Program-made: the position numbers and the translations under genes
In this document: piece after piece, positions 1 to 8,268 of the stretch
How the letters are laid out: every line of letters begins with the position of its first letter
Numbering within the stretch: position 1 is the first letter of the stretch
The notes under the pieces: model-generated
Told to the model about the DNA's origin: nothing
What the model saw: the letters and a program-made list of their open reading frames with translations, nothing else
Databases searched by the model: none
Origin: Bergeyella cardium
GTDB lineage: Bacteria; Bacteroidota; Bacteroidia; Flavobacteriales; Weeksellaceae
Assembly: GCF_003614945.1 (NCBI RefSeq)
Contig: NZ_QYCZ01000001.1
Coordinates: forward strand, 1,072,001-1,136,000
Direction of reading: 5' to 3'
DNA: 64,000 nucleotides

Positions 1-86
1 TGTAAGAATGGACGGATACTTTCCAATGCTTCGAGGACTCTCGTTACCGTTTCTTCGTGTTCCTCAAGGTCTTTCTCTTTTCTCAT
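1..86 (-). CDS. NifU-like Fe-S scaffold protein, N-terminal fragment
   Basis: Only the first 28 codons lie in the window; the gene runs off the left edge. The peptide starts MRKEKDLEEHEETV and continues through RVLEALESIRPFL, which resembles the start of the NifU C-terminal domain (Fe-S cluster scaffold). The CxxC cluster-binding motif would lie outside the window. It sits just downstream of the Mrp Fe-S carrier gene in the same direction, which fits a small Fe-S assembly unit. No other start is available because the upstream Mrp gene ends at 120. Confidence 0.75.
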   Translation of the reverse strand, partial: MRKEKDLEEHEETVTRVLEALESIRPFL

Positions 87-119
87 AAAATTATTGTTTG
101 AATTTGCAATTTTACAAAA

Positions 120-1223
120 TTATTTTTTAGTAGAGCAACCTGCCATAGTGGTAATCTTTACCGCTTCGGTAGGTGGTAGATTAGTATTTCTCTCTACAAG
201 GCTTTCCACCATATTCTGTGCAGTTTCCTTATAGATATTTGCTACCAATGTTCCTTCTTGTAATGCTGCAGGTCTGCCCACATCTCCCGACTCTCTCACA
301 CTCTGAATAAGAGGAATCTCTCCAAGCACTGGAATATTTAAATCTCTGGCTAGGTTCTGAGCTCCTTCCTTACCAAAAATATAGTATTTATTATTCGGAA
401 GCTCCTCAGGAGTGAAGTAAGACATATTCTCTATAAGCCCCAATACAGGGATATTGATGCTCTCCATTGTAAACATAGCGATACCTTTCTTCACATCTGC
501 AAGAGCTACATGCTGTGGAGTGCTCACGATAACCGCTCCTGTAACCGGCACTTCCTGAACGATGGACAGGTGAATATCTCCCGTACCTGGTGGCAGGTCT
601 ACAAGGAGGAAATCCAGCTCACCCCAATTAGCATCACGGATAAGTTGCTGAAGCGCTTTGGATGCCATTGGTCCTCTCCACACTACAGCTTGGTTAGAAC
701 CAGAAAAATATCCAATAGAGAGTATTTTTACACCATAGTTTTCCAATGGTTGCATCAGGTTTTTACCATTTACATTTACCGAGAAAGGTTTTTCTCCTAC
801 GGTATCAAACATTGTAGGGATAGAGGGACCGTAGATATCGGCATCCAACAGTCCTACTTGGAAGCCCATCTTAGCCAAAGTTACAGCAAGGTTTGCTGCT
901 ACGGTAGATTTACCTACGCCTCCTTTTCCTGAAGCTATGGCAATGATATTCTTAATACCTGGAATTTCTTTTCCTTTAATCTGATTCTTCTGAACTTCTG
1001 ATGGCTCAGGGGAATTGATTTTCAGTTTAAGGTTGATATTCTCTCCAAATTCTGCAGTGAAGGCCTGCTTCATTGCTACTTCTAACTTTTTCTTTTCGTG
1101 CATTGCTGGGGAGTGTGCTGTCATATCAATATACACATCATCACCCATAATCTGTATGTTATGCACGAGGTCATCTACTTCTATTTCTTTCAGGAAGTCC
1201 TGAATTTTTGCTTTCGTCAACAT
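120..1223 (-). CDS. Mrp/NBP35-type P-loop ATPase, Fe-S carrier
   Basis: A 367-residue protein with an N-terminal MIP18/DUF59-type domain (about residues 1-85) followed by a Mrp-type ATPase. The deviant Walker A motif SGKGGVGKST is at about residues 98-107 and DADIYGPS follows. Family members bind and deliver Fe-S clusters in the cytoplasm. The CxxC that bridges the cluster in E. coli-type Mrp is absent: the segment after ENMSYF reads TPEELPNNKYY. The only cysteine is four residues from the C-terminus (AGCSTKK). A -7 element TATATTTG lies at 1245-1252. The next gene downstream is NifU-like, supporting an Fe-S role. Confidence 0.93.
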   Translation of the reverse strand: MLTKAKIQDFLKEIEVDDLVHNIQIMGDDVYIDMTAHSPAMHEKKKLEVAMKQAFTAEFGENINLKLKINSPEPSEVQKNQIKGKEIPGIKNIIAIASGKGGVGKSTVAANLAVTLAKMGFQVGLLDADIYGPSIPTMFDTVGEKPFSVNVNGKNLMQPLENYGVKILSIGYFSGSNQAVVWRGPMASKALQQLIRDANWGELDFLLVDLPPGTGDIHLSIVQEVPVTGAVIVSTPQHVALADVKKGIAMFTMESINIPVLGLIENMSYFTPEELPNNKYYIFGKEGAQNLARDLNIPVLGEIPLIQSVRESGDVGRPAALQEGTLVANIYKETAQNMVESLVERNTNLPPTEAVKITTMAGCSTKK

Positions 1224-1244
1224 CTTATTTTTAAAATTTAATTA

Positions 1245-1252
1245 CAAATATA
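1245..1252 (-). promoter_or_regulatory. Promoter -7 element for mrp
   Basis: On the minus strand this reads TATATTTG, an exact match to the Bacteroidetes -7 consensus TAnnTTTG, 21 bases upstream of the Mrp start codon. No clear TTG -33 element was seen at the expected distance. Confidence 0.55.
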
Positions 1253-1268
1253 CAGTATTTCTTTCACT

Positions 1269-1934
1269 TTAAATGATAAGCCCATCCTTCATCACCAGCT
1301 TCCTGTCGGTAATCTCTGCAAGTTCTTTATTATGGGTTACAATGACGAAGGTCTGATTGTATTTATCCCTCAAATCAAAGAACAGATGATGCAGGTCATC
1401 TGCATTTTTAGAGTCGAGGTTTCCCGTAGGCTCGTCGGCAAAGATAATTTTTGGAGAATTAATAAGTGCACGGGCTACGGCAACCCTCTGTGCTTCCCCT
1501 CCTGAGAGCTGATTTGGCTTATGGTGGAGCCTGTCTATAATTTTCAAATCTTCAAACAGAGTAAGGGCTTTATCGATATAATCATTCCACTTGTTGCCAG
1601 AGATTCTAATCGGTAAGACTACATTTTCCAGTGCCGTAAATTCTGGCAAGAGCTGATGAAACTGAAAAACAAAGCCTATATTTTTATTTCTGAATTTGGA
1701 GAGTTCCTTATCTTTCATCGTGAGGAAAGATTGCTCGGCAATGCTAATCTCAGTACCATACAGCTGAGGATTGCTCGGCAGGTCTAATGTCCCAAGAATC
1801 TGCAAAAGAGTAGATTTCCCCGCTCCCGACTCCCCTACTATGGAGACCACTTCTCCTTCTTTTATATGTATATCTACGCCTTTCAGTACCTCTAAATCTC
1901 CGTAGAATTTATGGATATTCTTTGCTACAATCAT
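1269..1934 (-). CDS. ABC transporter ATPase, LolD-like
   Basis: A 221-residue ATPase subunit, the usual size of LolD. Walker [10 protein letters not shown] is at about residues 34-42, the Q-loop is in [16 protein letters not shown], the signature is [15 protein letters not shown], Walker B is [12 protein letters not shown], and the switch histidine is in VTHN. LolD works with LolC/E permeases to release lipoproteins from the inner membrane; MacB or FtsE-type ATPases are alternatives. No permease gene is adjacent, so the partner is unknown. The start is supported by a strong promoter at 1940-1970. Confidence 0.85.
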   Translation of the reverse strand: MIVAKNIHKFYGDLEVLKGVDIHIKEGEVVSIVGESGAGKSTLLQILGTLDLPSNPQLYGTEISIAEQSFLTMKDKELSKFRNKNIGFVFQFHQLLPEFTALENVVLPIRISGNKWNDYIDKALTLFEDLKIIDRLHHKPNQLSGGEAQRVAVARALINSPKIIFADEPTGNLDSKNADDLHHLFFDLRDKYNQTFVIVTHNKELAEITDRKLVMKDGLII

Positions 1935-1939
1935 AGCCC

Positions 1940-1970
1940 CAAAAGTATGTTTTTTTTATTCGCTTTGCAA
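1940..1970 (-). promoter_or_regulatory. Promoter for the LolD-like gene
   Basis: Minus strand: TTG (1968-1970), 20-base spacer, TACTTTTG (1940-1947). This fits the Bacteroidetes TTG-N17-23-TAnnTTTG arrangement and lies immediately upstream of the start codon at 1934, implying a very short or absent leader. Confidence 0.65.
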
Positions 1971-2080
1971 CTTATAAGTGATAAGCAGTAGGCTTGAGGT
2001 TTTAAGCGAAGGATTTTTCTTTTAAAACTCTTGCCACAAATCCCCTCACGCACCTCGCAGATGATGAACTTAAAAATAAA

Positions 2081-2130
2081 GGATCCCCACGCGAGTGGAT
2101 AGATCCCTCAGCTGGAAGCTGTGCTACCCA
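2081..2130 (-). repeat. Dispersed GC-rich repeat, degenerate copy (upstream of recG)
   Basis: Read on the minus strand this contains GTAGC, then GAGG, then CCACTCGCGTGGGGAT, matching the copy at 4267-4309 (GTAGCCGGCGAGG and CCCACTGGCGTGGGGAGC) with an insertion in the middle. It lies in the 5' region of recG and has been read into an artefactual N-terminal extension of that ORF. Confidence 0.55.
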
Positions 2131-2172
2131 TTTGGATATTTTTTCCGAAATTCGGCGCTCAATTTTGCTGGG

Positions 2173-4263
2173 ATGATAGCATTAGACACTCGGATAGAAT
2201 TTTTAAAAGGTATCGGTAGCGAGAGAGCAAAGCTCATAAAATCGGTACTGGGCATAGAAACGGTGGAGGATTTACTTAACTTCTACCCCATTCGCTATGT
2301 GGATAAAAGTAAAATCTATAAAATCCGAGAGCTGACTGAAAACAACACCCTCGAAATACGGCTGAAAGGGAAAATAACCCACCTCCAAGAGGTGAAAACA
2401 GGAAAAACCAAACGGCTAACCGCACAGTTTATAGACGAAACAGGAGCTATGGACTTAGTATGGTTCCAATATTCTAATTGGTTAAAGGAGCAGATTCCTC
2501 AGCACAGGGAGTTGTACATTTTTGGTCGGGTAAATGTCTTTAATCAGCACTTTTCTATGCCTCACCCAGAGATAGAACCCATCGGGAAAGATGAGGGAGA
2601 AAATCGCCTACGACCGATTTATCCAAGCTCGGAGAAGCTCACAAAACGAGGGCTTAACCAAAAGTTTTTCCAGACAGTACTCAGGAGCATTTGCCAAGAA
2701 ATCCCCAACCTCATACAAGAGAACCTACCCAATGAGCTGATGAAAGCCCTCAACCTGATGCCTCGCCAGCTCACTTATCTCAATATTCATTTTCCTAAGG
2801 ATATCGAGCATTTCAACAATGCCGAGAACCGATTGAAGTTTGAAGAAGCCTTTTTCTTTCAGCTCAGCTATGCACTAAAAAAGCAGAGACATCATATATC
2901 AGCAGTGGGGAATCCTTTTCCAATTGTAGGAGATTACTTCAATGATTTCTACCAGAATCACCTTCCTTTTGAGCTTACCAATGCACAGAAAAAAGTCTTA
3001 AAGGAAATCCGCAGTGATATGAAAAAACCAATACAAATGAACAGGCTCCTGCAAGGCGATGTAGGCTCTGGCAAGACGATGGTCTCCCTGCTCTCTATGC
3101 TTATAGCGATTGATAATGGCTTCCAAGCCGTGCTAATGGCACCTACGGAAATCCTCGCACAACAGCATTTCAATGGGATTTCAGACCTGTTAAAAGATAC
3201 AGAAATAAAGGTAAAACTCCTCACGGGCTCTACAAAAACTGCAGAGCGAAGAGAAATACACGAAGAACTGCAATCTGGCGAGCTATCCATACTCATCGGT
3301 ACGCACGCTGTACTGGAAGACCCTGTACAGTTTAAAAACCTCGGGCTGGCAATTATAGATGAGCAGCACAGATTTGGCGTAGCACAGCGGGCAAGGCTAT
3401 GGGCAAAAAACAACCCGCCTCCACACATTTTGGTAATGACGGCAACCCCCATCCCAAGAACGCTCGCAATGAGTTTCTATTCAGACCTCGATGTATCCGT
3501 TATAGATGAGCTTCCAGTGGGTAGAAAGCCCATTATCACCGCTCATAGAAGGGAGGCAGACAGGCTTTCGGTATTCAACTTCGCAAAGGGAGAAATACAA
3601 AAAGGCAGGCAAATATATTTCGTATATCCACTAATTGAGGAGTCCGAAACATTAGACTATAAAAACCTGATGGCAGGCTACGAGCAGGTAGCAGAATTCT
3701 TTAAGGACTATAATGTAACGATGGTTCACGGAAAGATGAAGCCCACCGAAAAAGACGAAAATATGCAGTATTTCGCTTCGGGAGATGCGCAAATAATGGT
3801 TGCCACTACCGTAATAGAAGTCGGTGTAAATGTACCCAATGCCTCAGTGATGATTATAGAAAATGCCGAACGATTTGGGCTCTCTCAGCTCCACCAGCTA
3901 AGAGGGAGAGTCGGTAGAGGTGCCGAGCAGAGCTTCTGCATACTGATGACTTCCGATAAACTCTCACCCGATGGACGAAAACGAATCAAAACAATGTGCG
4001 AAACCAACGACGGCTTCAAAATATCCGAAGTAGATATGCAGCTTCGTGGTCCAGGCGATATTCTCGGTACTCAGCAAAGTGGTGTGGTAGATTTCAAGAA
4101 ACTCAACCTCGTAACCGATGCTAAAATCATTAAAACCTCTAAAACCGTCGTAGATAAAATCCTAATCTCAGACCCCCTCCTCTCCCTGCCTCAGCATAAA
4201 ATAATGAAAGACTTCCTCGCAAAAAACTTCAGAAGACAACAGAAATGGGGAAAAATCTCCTAA
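2173..4263 (+). CDS. recG: ATP-dependent DNA helicase RecG
   Basis: RecG remodels stalled replication forks and Holliday junctions. The protein has an N-terminal OB-fold wedge domain, a superfamily 2 helicase core with Walker A GDVGSGKT and the DEQHRFG box, then the TATPIPRTL and QLRGRVGRG motifs and a C-terminal TRG-like region. An upstream start at 2095 exists, but those 26 codons come from a dispersed repeat. The start MIALDTRIEFLKG at 2173 gives 696 residues, the normal RecG length and N-terminus. The stop at 4261-4263 is directly followed by another copy of the repeat. Confidence 0.95.
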   Translation: MIALDTRIEFLKGIGSERAKLIKSVLGIETVEDLLNFYPIRYVDKSKIYKIRELTENNTLEIRLKGKITHLQEVKTGKTKRLTAQFIDETGAMDLVWFQYSNWLKEQIPQHRELYIFGRVNVFNQHFSMPHPEIEPIGKDEGENRLRPIYPSSEKLTKRGLNQKFFQTVLRSICQEIPNLIQENLPNELMKALNLMPRQLTYLNIHFPKDIEHFNNAENRLKFEEAFFFQLSYALKKQRHHISAVGNPFPIVGDYFNDFYQNHLPFELTNAQKKVLKEIRSDMKKPIQMNRLLQGDVGSGKTMVSLLSMLIAIDNGFQAVLMAPTEILAQQHFNGISDLLKDTEIKVKLLTGSTKTAERREIHEELQSGELSILIGTHAVLEDPVQFKNLGLAIIDEQHRFGVAQRARLWAKNNPPPHILVMTATPIPRTLAMSFYSDLDVSVIDELPVGRKPIITAHRREADRLSVFNFAKGEIQKGRQIYFVYPLIEESETLDYKNLMAGYEQVAEFFKDYNVTMVHGKMKPTEKDENMQYFASGDAQIMVATTVIEVGVNVPNASVMIIENAERFGLSQLHQLRGRVGRGAEQSFCILMTSDKLSPDGRKRIKTMCETNDGFKISEVDMQLRGPGDILGTQQSGVVDFKKLNLVTDAKIIKTSKTVVDKILISDPLLSLPQHKIMKDFLAKNFRRQQKWGKIS

Positions 4264-4266
4264 CGC

Positions 4267-4309
4267 CGTAGCCGGCGAGGCACCCACTGGCGTGGGGAGC
4301 ACTTAGTGA
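4267..4309 (+). repeat. Dispersed GC-rich repeat, best-preserved copy
   Basis: CGTAGCCGGCGAGG followed by CACCCACTGGCGTGGGGAGC and ACTTAGTGA. It contains a hairpin CCCAC-TGGC-GTGGG (4283-4296) and a GCCGGC palindrome. It starts three bases after the recG stop. Degenerate relatives occur at 2081, 16099, 21528, 27551, 47312 and 47412. Confidence 0.7.
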
Positions 4310-4364
4310 TAATGCGAGAGGAGGTACATTAGTACAATGAACTATTAAAGCCCTATTAAAACAA

Positions 4365-4394
4365 AAAAGATACAGCGCTAAGTCTGTATCTTTT
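4365..4394. terminator. Bidirectional intrinsic terminator between recG and queA
   Basis: AAAAGATACAG, an 8-base loop, then CTGTATCTTTT: a perfect 11-bp stem with A and T runs at the two ends, so it can end both convergent transcripts. Confidence 0.85.
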
Positions 4395-4414
4395 CTTATC
4401 ATTGAGTTCCGATA

Positions 4415-5464
4415 TTATATAATCAGCATTGCATCTCCGTAGGAGTAGAATTTATATTTCTCTCTAATGGCTTCCTCGTAGGCTTCCATTACGAAATCTT
4501 TACCCGCAAAAGCCGCAATCATCATTATAAGGGTAGATTTCGGGGTGTGGAAGTTTGTAATCATAGAAGTAGCAACACCAAAATCATACGGCGGATAGAT
4601 AAACTTATTCGTCCAGCCATGGTATGGACTCACCTTTCTGTTAGATGATACAGAAGATTCCAAAGTCCTCATCGTAGTAGTACCTACAGCACAAATTTTT
4701 CTATTTTCATCCACTGCTTTATTGATAATAGCAGCGTTTTCTTCATCTATCATCGCTTCTTCGCTCTCCATTTTGTGTTTGGAAAGGTCCTCCACTTCTA
4801 TCGGATTGAAAGTTCCTAAGCCCACATGAAGCGTAACCTCCGCGAAATTAATTCCCTTAATCTCCATTCGTTTCATCAAGTGTTTAGAGAAGTGCAGGCC
4901 TGCCGTAGGTGCTGCTACTGCACCTTCGTATTTCGCATAGATGGTTTGATATCTCTCAGCATCTTCTGGTTCTACGGCTCTTTTGATGTATTTAGGGAGA
5001 GGCGTTTCTCCGAGTTCGGTGAGCTTCGCGCGAAACTCCTCGTGCGAACCTTCATATAAGAATCTGAGCGTTCTCCCTCTTGATGTGGTATTATCTATTA
5101 CCTCGGCTACTAAGGATTCATCTTCGGTAAAGAAGAGTTTATTCCCTATTCTGATTTTCCTTGCAGGGTCTACCAGTACATCCCAAATACGATTTTCTTT
5201 GTCGAGCTCCCTGAGGAGGAATACTTCTATTTTAGCTCCTGTTTTTTCCTTATTTCCATAGAGCCTTGCGGGGAACACTTTTGTATTATTAAAGATGAAA
5301 AGGTCATTTTCATCAAAATAGTCTATAACATCTTTAAAGAGTTTATGCTCTATAGTTTGGTTTCTTCTGTTGAGCACCATTAATCGTGCATCGTCTCTGT
5401 GGGTGGAAGGGTGTTCTGCCAATAGTTCAGCAGGCAGATGGAAATTAAAGTCTGATGTCTTCAT
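4415..5464 (-). CDS. queA: tRNA preQ1(34) S-adenosylmethionine ribosyltransferase-isomerase QueA
   Basis: QueA transfers and isomerises the ribosyl part of SAM onto preQ1 at the tRNA wobble position, giving epoxyqueuosine. The 349-residue protein is full length and collinear with the family: [19 protein letters not shown] at the start, [19 protein letters not shown], the conserved [19 protein letters not shown] and TTTMRTLES. Epoxyqueuosine is reduced by QueG, which is also in this window (38128-39060) but not linked. A strong promoter precedes it. Confidence 0.96.
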   Translation of the reverse strand: MKTSDFNFHLPAELLAEHPSTHRDDARLMVLNRRNQTIEHKLFKDVIDYFDENDLFIFNNTKVFPARLYGNKEKTGAKIEVFLLRELDKENRIWDVLVDPARKIRIGNKLFFTEDESLVAEVIDNTTSRGRTLRFLYEGSHEEFRAKLTELGETPLPKYIKRAVEPEDAERYQTIYAKYEGAVAAPTAGLHFSKHLMKRMEIKGINFAEVTLHVGLGTFNPIEVEDLSKHKMESEEAMIDEENAAIINKAVDENRKICAVGTTTMRTLESSVSSNRKVSPYHGWTNKFIYPPYDFGVATSMITNFHTPKSTLIMMIAAFAGKDFVMEAYEEAIREKYKFYSYGDAMLII

Positions 5465-5495
5465 CTTTTTAAATTACGGTTTAAAATTTAGCCTG

Positions 5496-5527
5496 CAAAT
5501 ATACTATATTAAAATATCGTTTGTCAA
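5496..5527 (-). promoter_or_regulatory. Promoter for queA
   Basis: Minus strand: TTG (5525-5527), 21-base spacer, TATATTTG (5496-5503), 32 bases upstream of the queA start codon. Matches the Bacteroidetes promoter consensus. Confidence 0.65.
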
Positions 5528-5617
5528 TTTTTTTGTAGAATATGCATTTTGAATCTCCATTTTTAAGTAAAAAATAATATGTATCTTTACCCGAATTAAA
5601 TTTTAAATAAAAATAAT

Positions 5618-5911
5618 ATGTCATTAGTAGAAATTTTGAAATCGGGAAATTACCGTGTAATCGATGTTCGCGAGCCATTAGAATTGGAAATGGACGGCAG
5701 CGTAGAAGGGGCAGAAAACATCCCTCTCGGTGAGGTAGAAAGCCGTAAAGATGAAATCCTGAGCAAGGATAACGAGACCAATACCATTATAATCTGCAAA
5801 AGTGGCGGGAGGAGCACCAAAGCGCTGGAATACCTCCAAAGCCAAGGACTAAAGAATGGCTACAACGGCGGTGGTTTTGCAAGTTTTAGAGAAACCCTTG
5901 AGAATTTGTAA
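5618..5911 (+). CDS. Rhodanese-like domain protein
   Basis: A single-domain cytoplasmic rhodanese of 97 residues with no signal peptide. The N-terminal VIDVREPLELE and the active-site loop CKSGGRS (Cys60) are present. Such proteins carry sulfane sulfur as a cysteine persulfide; the physiological acceptor cannot be read from the sequence. A -7-like element TATCTTTA is at 5582-5589 and an intrinsic terminator follows, so it is probably monocistronic. Confidence 0.88.
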   Translation: MSLVEILKSGNYRVIDVREPLELEMDGSVEGAENIPLGEVESRKDEILSKDNETNTIIICKSGGRSTKALEYLQSQGLKNGYNGGGFASFRETLENL

Positions 5912-5928
5912 ACCCGATTTCAATTAGA

Positions 5929-5967
5929 AAATAAAATCTCTGTACCTTATATACAGAGATTTTATTT
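5929..5967 (+). terminator. Intrinsic terminator after the rhodanese gene
   Basis: A 16-bp perfect stem (5929-5944 with 5952-5967) around a 7-base loop; its core is ATCTCTGTA/TACAGAGAT and it ends TTTTATTT. Confidence 0.85.
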
Positions 5968-6077
5968 GATAAAAATATTATTGGAATAGTTCATAATTAA
6001 ACCCAAGAGTGAACATTCTAGAATCACAAAATGAAAAACTTAAATTTCCAAGCAGACTTTCCTTTGTTTAATTGTTA

Positions 6078-6111
6078 AAACAAAGACTATATTTTAGTAG
6101 TCTGATTGTTT
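6078..6111 (-). terminator. Probable terminator after the class I methyltransferase
   Basis: AAACAAAGACTA pairs with TAGTCTGATTGTTT, with a two-base bulge. On the minus strand it is followed by TTTGTTTT-like sequence; on the plus strand by TATTTTTTT. The hairpin overlaps the methyltransferase stop codon (6110-6112). Confidence 0.5.
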
Positions 6112-6835
6112 ATTTTTTTACGAAGTAATTGATACATCGGGGGGAGGAATGCTGATTAAATTCATTAAGGTGATAATCTCCCCAGACTTTTATCCTTTCA
6201 AAACCAGTAGATTTGGCGTATTGGTTTATTTGCTCTGGCGTGTGGAGCTTTACTCGCTCGGTAAATTCAAAATCTTGCCCAGCATCGGAGAAATTAATCG
6301 TCTTCACTACATAATGATCCTCGATTTTTTTATGGATGTGGAAGAGGATTTCGCCCCTTTTTTCGGTAGAATTTTCTTTAAAATCCTGCTCTACGAAACC
6401 TTTGTTTAAGTAATCTAAAATGAAAACACCGCCAGTTTTTAGCCCTTGATGCACAGAAGTAAAGACGCGCAAGTCCTCCTCCTCTGTTTGGAAATACCCA
6501 AAGCTGGTGAAGAGGTTGAGGACGGCATCGGCATCAGAGGTAGGGAGGGCACACCTCATATCGTGCACTTGGAAGTGCAGCGAAGGGCTCTCGAAGCGCT
6601 TATTATGTGCGATGCTCTGCTGCGAAAGATCCAATCCTAGAACTTGATATCCCATTTTGCTGAGGAAGATTGAGTGCCTACCTTTCCCACAAGCCAAATC
6701 GATGACTTTATCCCCCTTCGGAAGTTGGAGAATATTCATTAGTTTTTTGATGAAAATTTCTGCTTCTGTATAGTCTCTATTGCTGTAGAGGATGTGGTAA
6801 TACGGTGTGTCGAACCACGATTCAAACCATTCCAT
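6110..6835 (-). CDS. Class I SAM-dependent methyltransferase
   Basis: A 241-residue soluble protein with a SAM-binding motif I VIDLACGKGRH (residues 44-54), an acidic LGLDLS at the end of the second strand, and DAVLNLFTSFGYF further on. This fits the methyltransferase type 11/25 group of small-molecule methylases. The substrate cannot be predicted. It is divergent from the RNA methyltransferase gene at 6910, with 74 bases between the starts. Confidence 0.8.
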   Translation of the reverse strand: MEWFESWFDTPYYHILYSNRDYTEAEIFIKKLMNILQLPKGDKVIDLACGKGRHSIFLSKMGYQVLGLDLSQQSIAHNKRFESPSLHFQVHDMRCALPTSDADAVLNLFTSFGYFQTEEEDLRVFTSVHQGLKTGGVFILDYLNKGFVEQDFKENSTEKRGEILFHIHKKIEDHYVVKTINFSDAGQDFEFTERVKLHTPEQINQYAKSTGFERIKVWGDYHLNEFNQHSSPRCINYFVKK

Positions 6836-6849
6836 AGCACGAAATTAGT

Positions 6850-6857
6850 TATTTTTG
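6850..6857 (+). promoter_or_regulatory. Promoter -7 element for the RlmL-like gene
   Basis: TATTTTTG matches TAnnTTTG, 53 bases upstream of the start codon at 6910, between divergent genes. Confidence 0.45.
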
Positions 6858-6909
6858 CCCAATGAAAAACAAATGTTCGTACAAGGAACAGCGAAAAATA
6901 TAAACCGAA

Positions 6910-8073
6910 ATGAAGACAGAAGACCTACAAATCCAGATAAAAACGCTTTTCGGATTGGAAGAAGCCCTTGCAGAGGAGGTGAAAAAACTCGGGGGGAAAA
7001 ATGTGGAAATAAAAACCCGCGCGGTTACTTGTGAGGGCGATTTAGGTTTCCTTTACAAAATCAACTACTCTTCGCGATTGGCGATGAAAATCCTGGTACC
7101 GATTTTTGAGTTTCGGGCATTTAATGAAGATAAATTCTACCAAAAATTACTAAAATTCCCTTGGGATGAGTATCTGAAGCTAAGCCAAACATTTGCAATA
7201 GATGCTACGGTGCATTCGGAGCGGTTTAGGCATTCGAGATTTATGACGCTGAAAATGAAAGACGCAATTGTGGATTTCTTCGAGAAAAAATATCATAAAC
7301 GGCCGAATATTAGCACTCAAAATCCAGAGATTAAACTCAACCTTCATATCGATAGGGACTTGGTTACCATCTCGCTTGACTCCTCCGGCGAGCCATTGTA
7401 TAAGCGGGGATACAGAAGAGAGCAGGGCGAGGCGCCACTGAATGAAATTCTCGCCGCAGGAATGCTCCACCTAGCGGGCTGGGACGGAAAAGGAAATTTC
7501 CTAGACCCAATGTGCGGGAGCGGAACCCTCCTGATAGAAGCCGCAATGATGGCAATGGAACTGCCAGCACAGATTTTTAGGAAGGGATTTGCCTTCCAGA
7601 ATTGGAGGAATTACGATGCCGAGCTCTTTAAAAAAATAAAAGAATTCCGAATAGCTCGGATAAAAGAATTTAGCGGGAAAATCATCGGTTATGATATAGA
7701 CCCGAAAATGCTCTCCCACGCCAAAAAAAATATAGAAAACGCAGAAATGGAAGATGTAATAGAAGTGCGAAAACAAAACTTCTTCGAGAGCCAAAAGGAA
7801 GTTTTCCCACTGCTTATCGTCTTCAATCCTCCGTATGATGAGCGAATCAGCATAAAACAAGACGACTTCTACAAGAAAATAGGTGATACATTTAAGAATA
7901 AGTATCCCAATACGCTCGCGTGGCTTATTAGTTCGGACTTGGAAGCGGTGAAAAAAATCGGCTTACGACCTTCAAGGAAGATTAAGCTCTTTAACGGCAA
8001 GCTCGAAACCCGATTCCTACAATACGAAATGTACGAAGGCACGAAGAAAGCTCACCGCTCCGCTGAACAATAA
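6910..8073 (+). CDS. THUMP-domain class I RNA methyltransferase (RlmL/YpsC-like)
   Basis: 387 residues: an N-terminal THUMP RNA-binding domain (about 5-160), then a methyltransferase domain with motif I FLDPMCGSGTLLIEAA (about 196-211) and the NPPY catalytic motif at residues 306-309 (FNPPYDER). The family includes 23S rRNA G2445 N2-methyltransferase (N-terminal half of E. coli RlmL) and Bacillus YpsC. It lacks the second methyltransferase domain of E. coli RlmL, so a single modification is likely. It stands alone, followed by about 195 bases with no gene. Confidence 0.88.
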   Translation: MKTEDLQIQIKTLFGLEEALAEEVKKLGGKNVEIKTRAVTCEGDLGFLYKINYSSRLAMKILVPIFEFRAFNEDKFYQKLLKFPWDEYLKLSQTFAIDATVHSERFRHSRFMTLKMKDAIVDFFEKKYHKRPNISTQNPEIKLNLHIDRDLVTISLDSSGEPLYKRGYRREQGEAPLNEILAAGMLHLAGWDGKGNFLDPMCGSGTLLIEAAMMAMELPAQIFRKGFAFQNWRNYDAELFKKIKEFRIARIKEFSGKIIGYDIDPKMLSHAKKNIENAEMEDVIEVRKQNFFESQKEVFPLLIVFNPPYDERISIKQDDFYKKIGDTFKNKYPNTLAWLISSDLEAVKKIGLRPSRKIKLFNGKLETRFLQYEMYEGTKKAHRSAEQ

Positions 8074-8188
8074 AAAGGAGGGCTCAGATGGGTGTTTTGT
8101 TGGGTGAAGAGGCTTGAAATTAACAGTGTTTAACAATATTTAAGTGTAATTTATTAGCTTGCTACCCACCTTCTATACAATATTTAGC

Positions 8189-8196
8189 TATTTTTG
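8189..8196 (+). promoter_or_regulatory. Promoter -7 element for the PBP4-type carboxypeptidase
   Basis: TATTTTTG followed by C, matching TAnnTTTG. An upstream in-frame TTG codon at 8194 lies inside this element, which argues that translation starts further downstream at 8269 or 8272. Confidence 0.5.
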
Positions 8197-8268
8197 CTTG
8201 TTCTTTATCCGATAATACCACAAAAGGAAGTGGTTGGATTTTGTTTTAATCTTCAAAAACTTATTGAT

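Noticed and set aside
2095-2172. N-terminal extension of RecG
   Set aside because: These 26 codons come from a dispersed repeat and are unlike RecG N-termini; the start at 2173 gives the normal length.
6133-6140. G6 tract in the methyltransferase 3' end as a phase-variable site
   Set aside because: It is short and lies in an intact frame near the C-terminus, with no sign of a frame break; the G6 near 6990 is similar.
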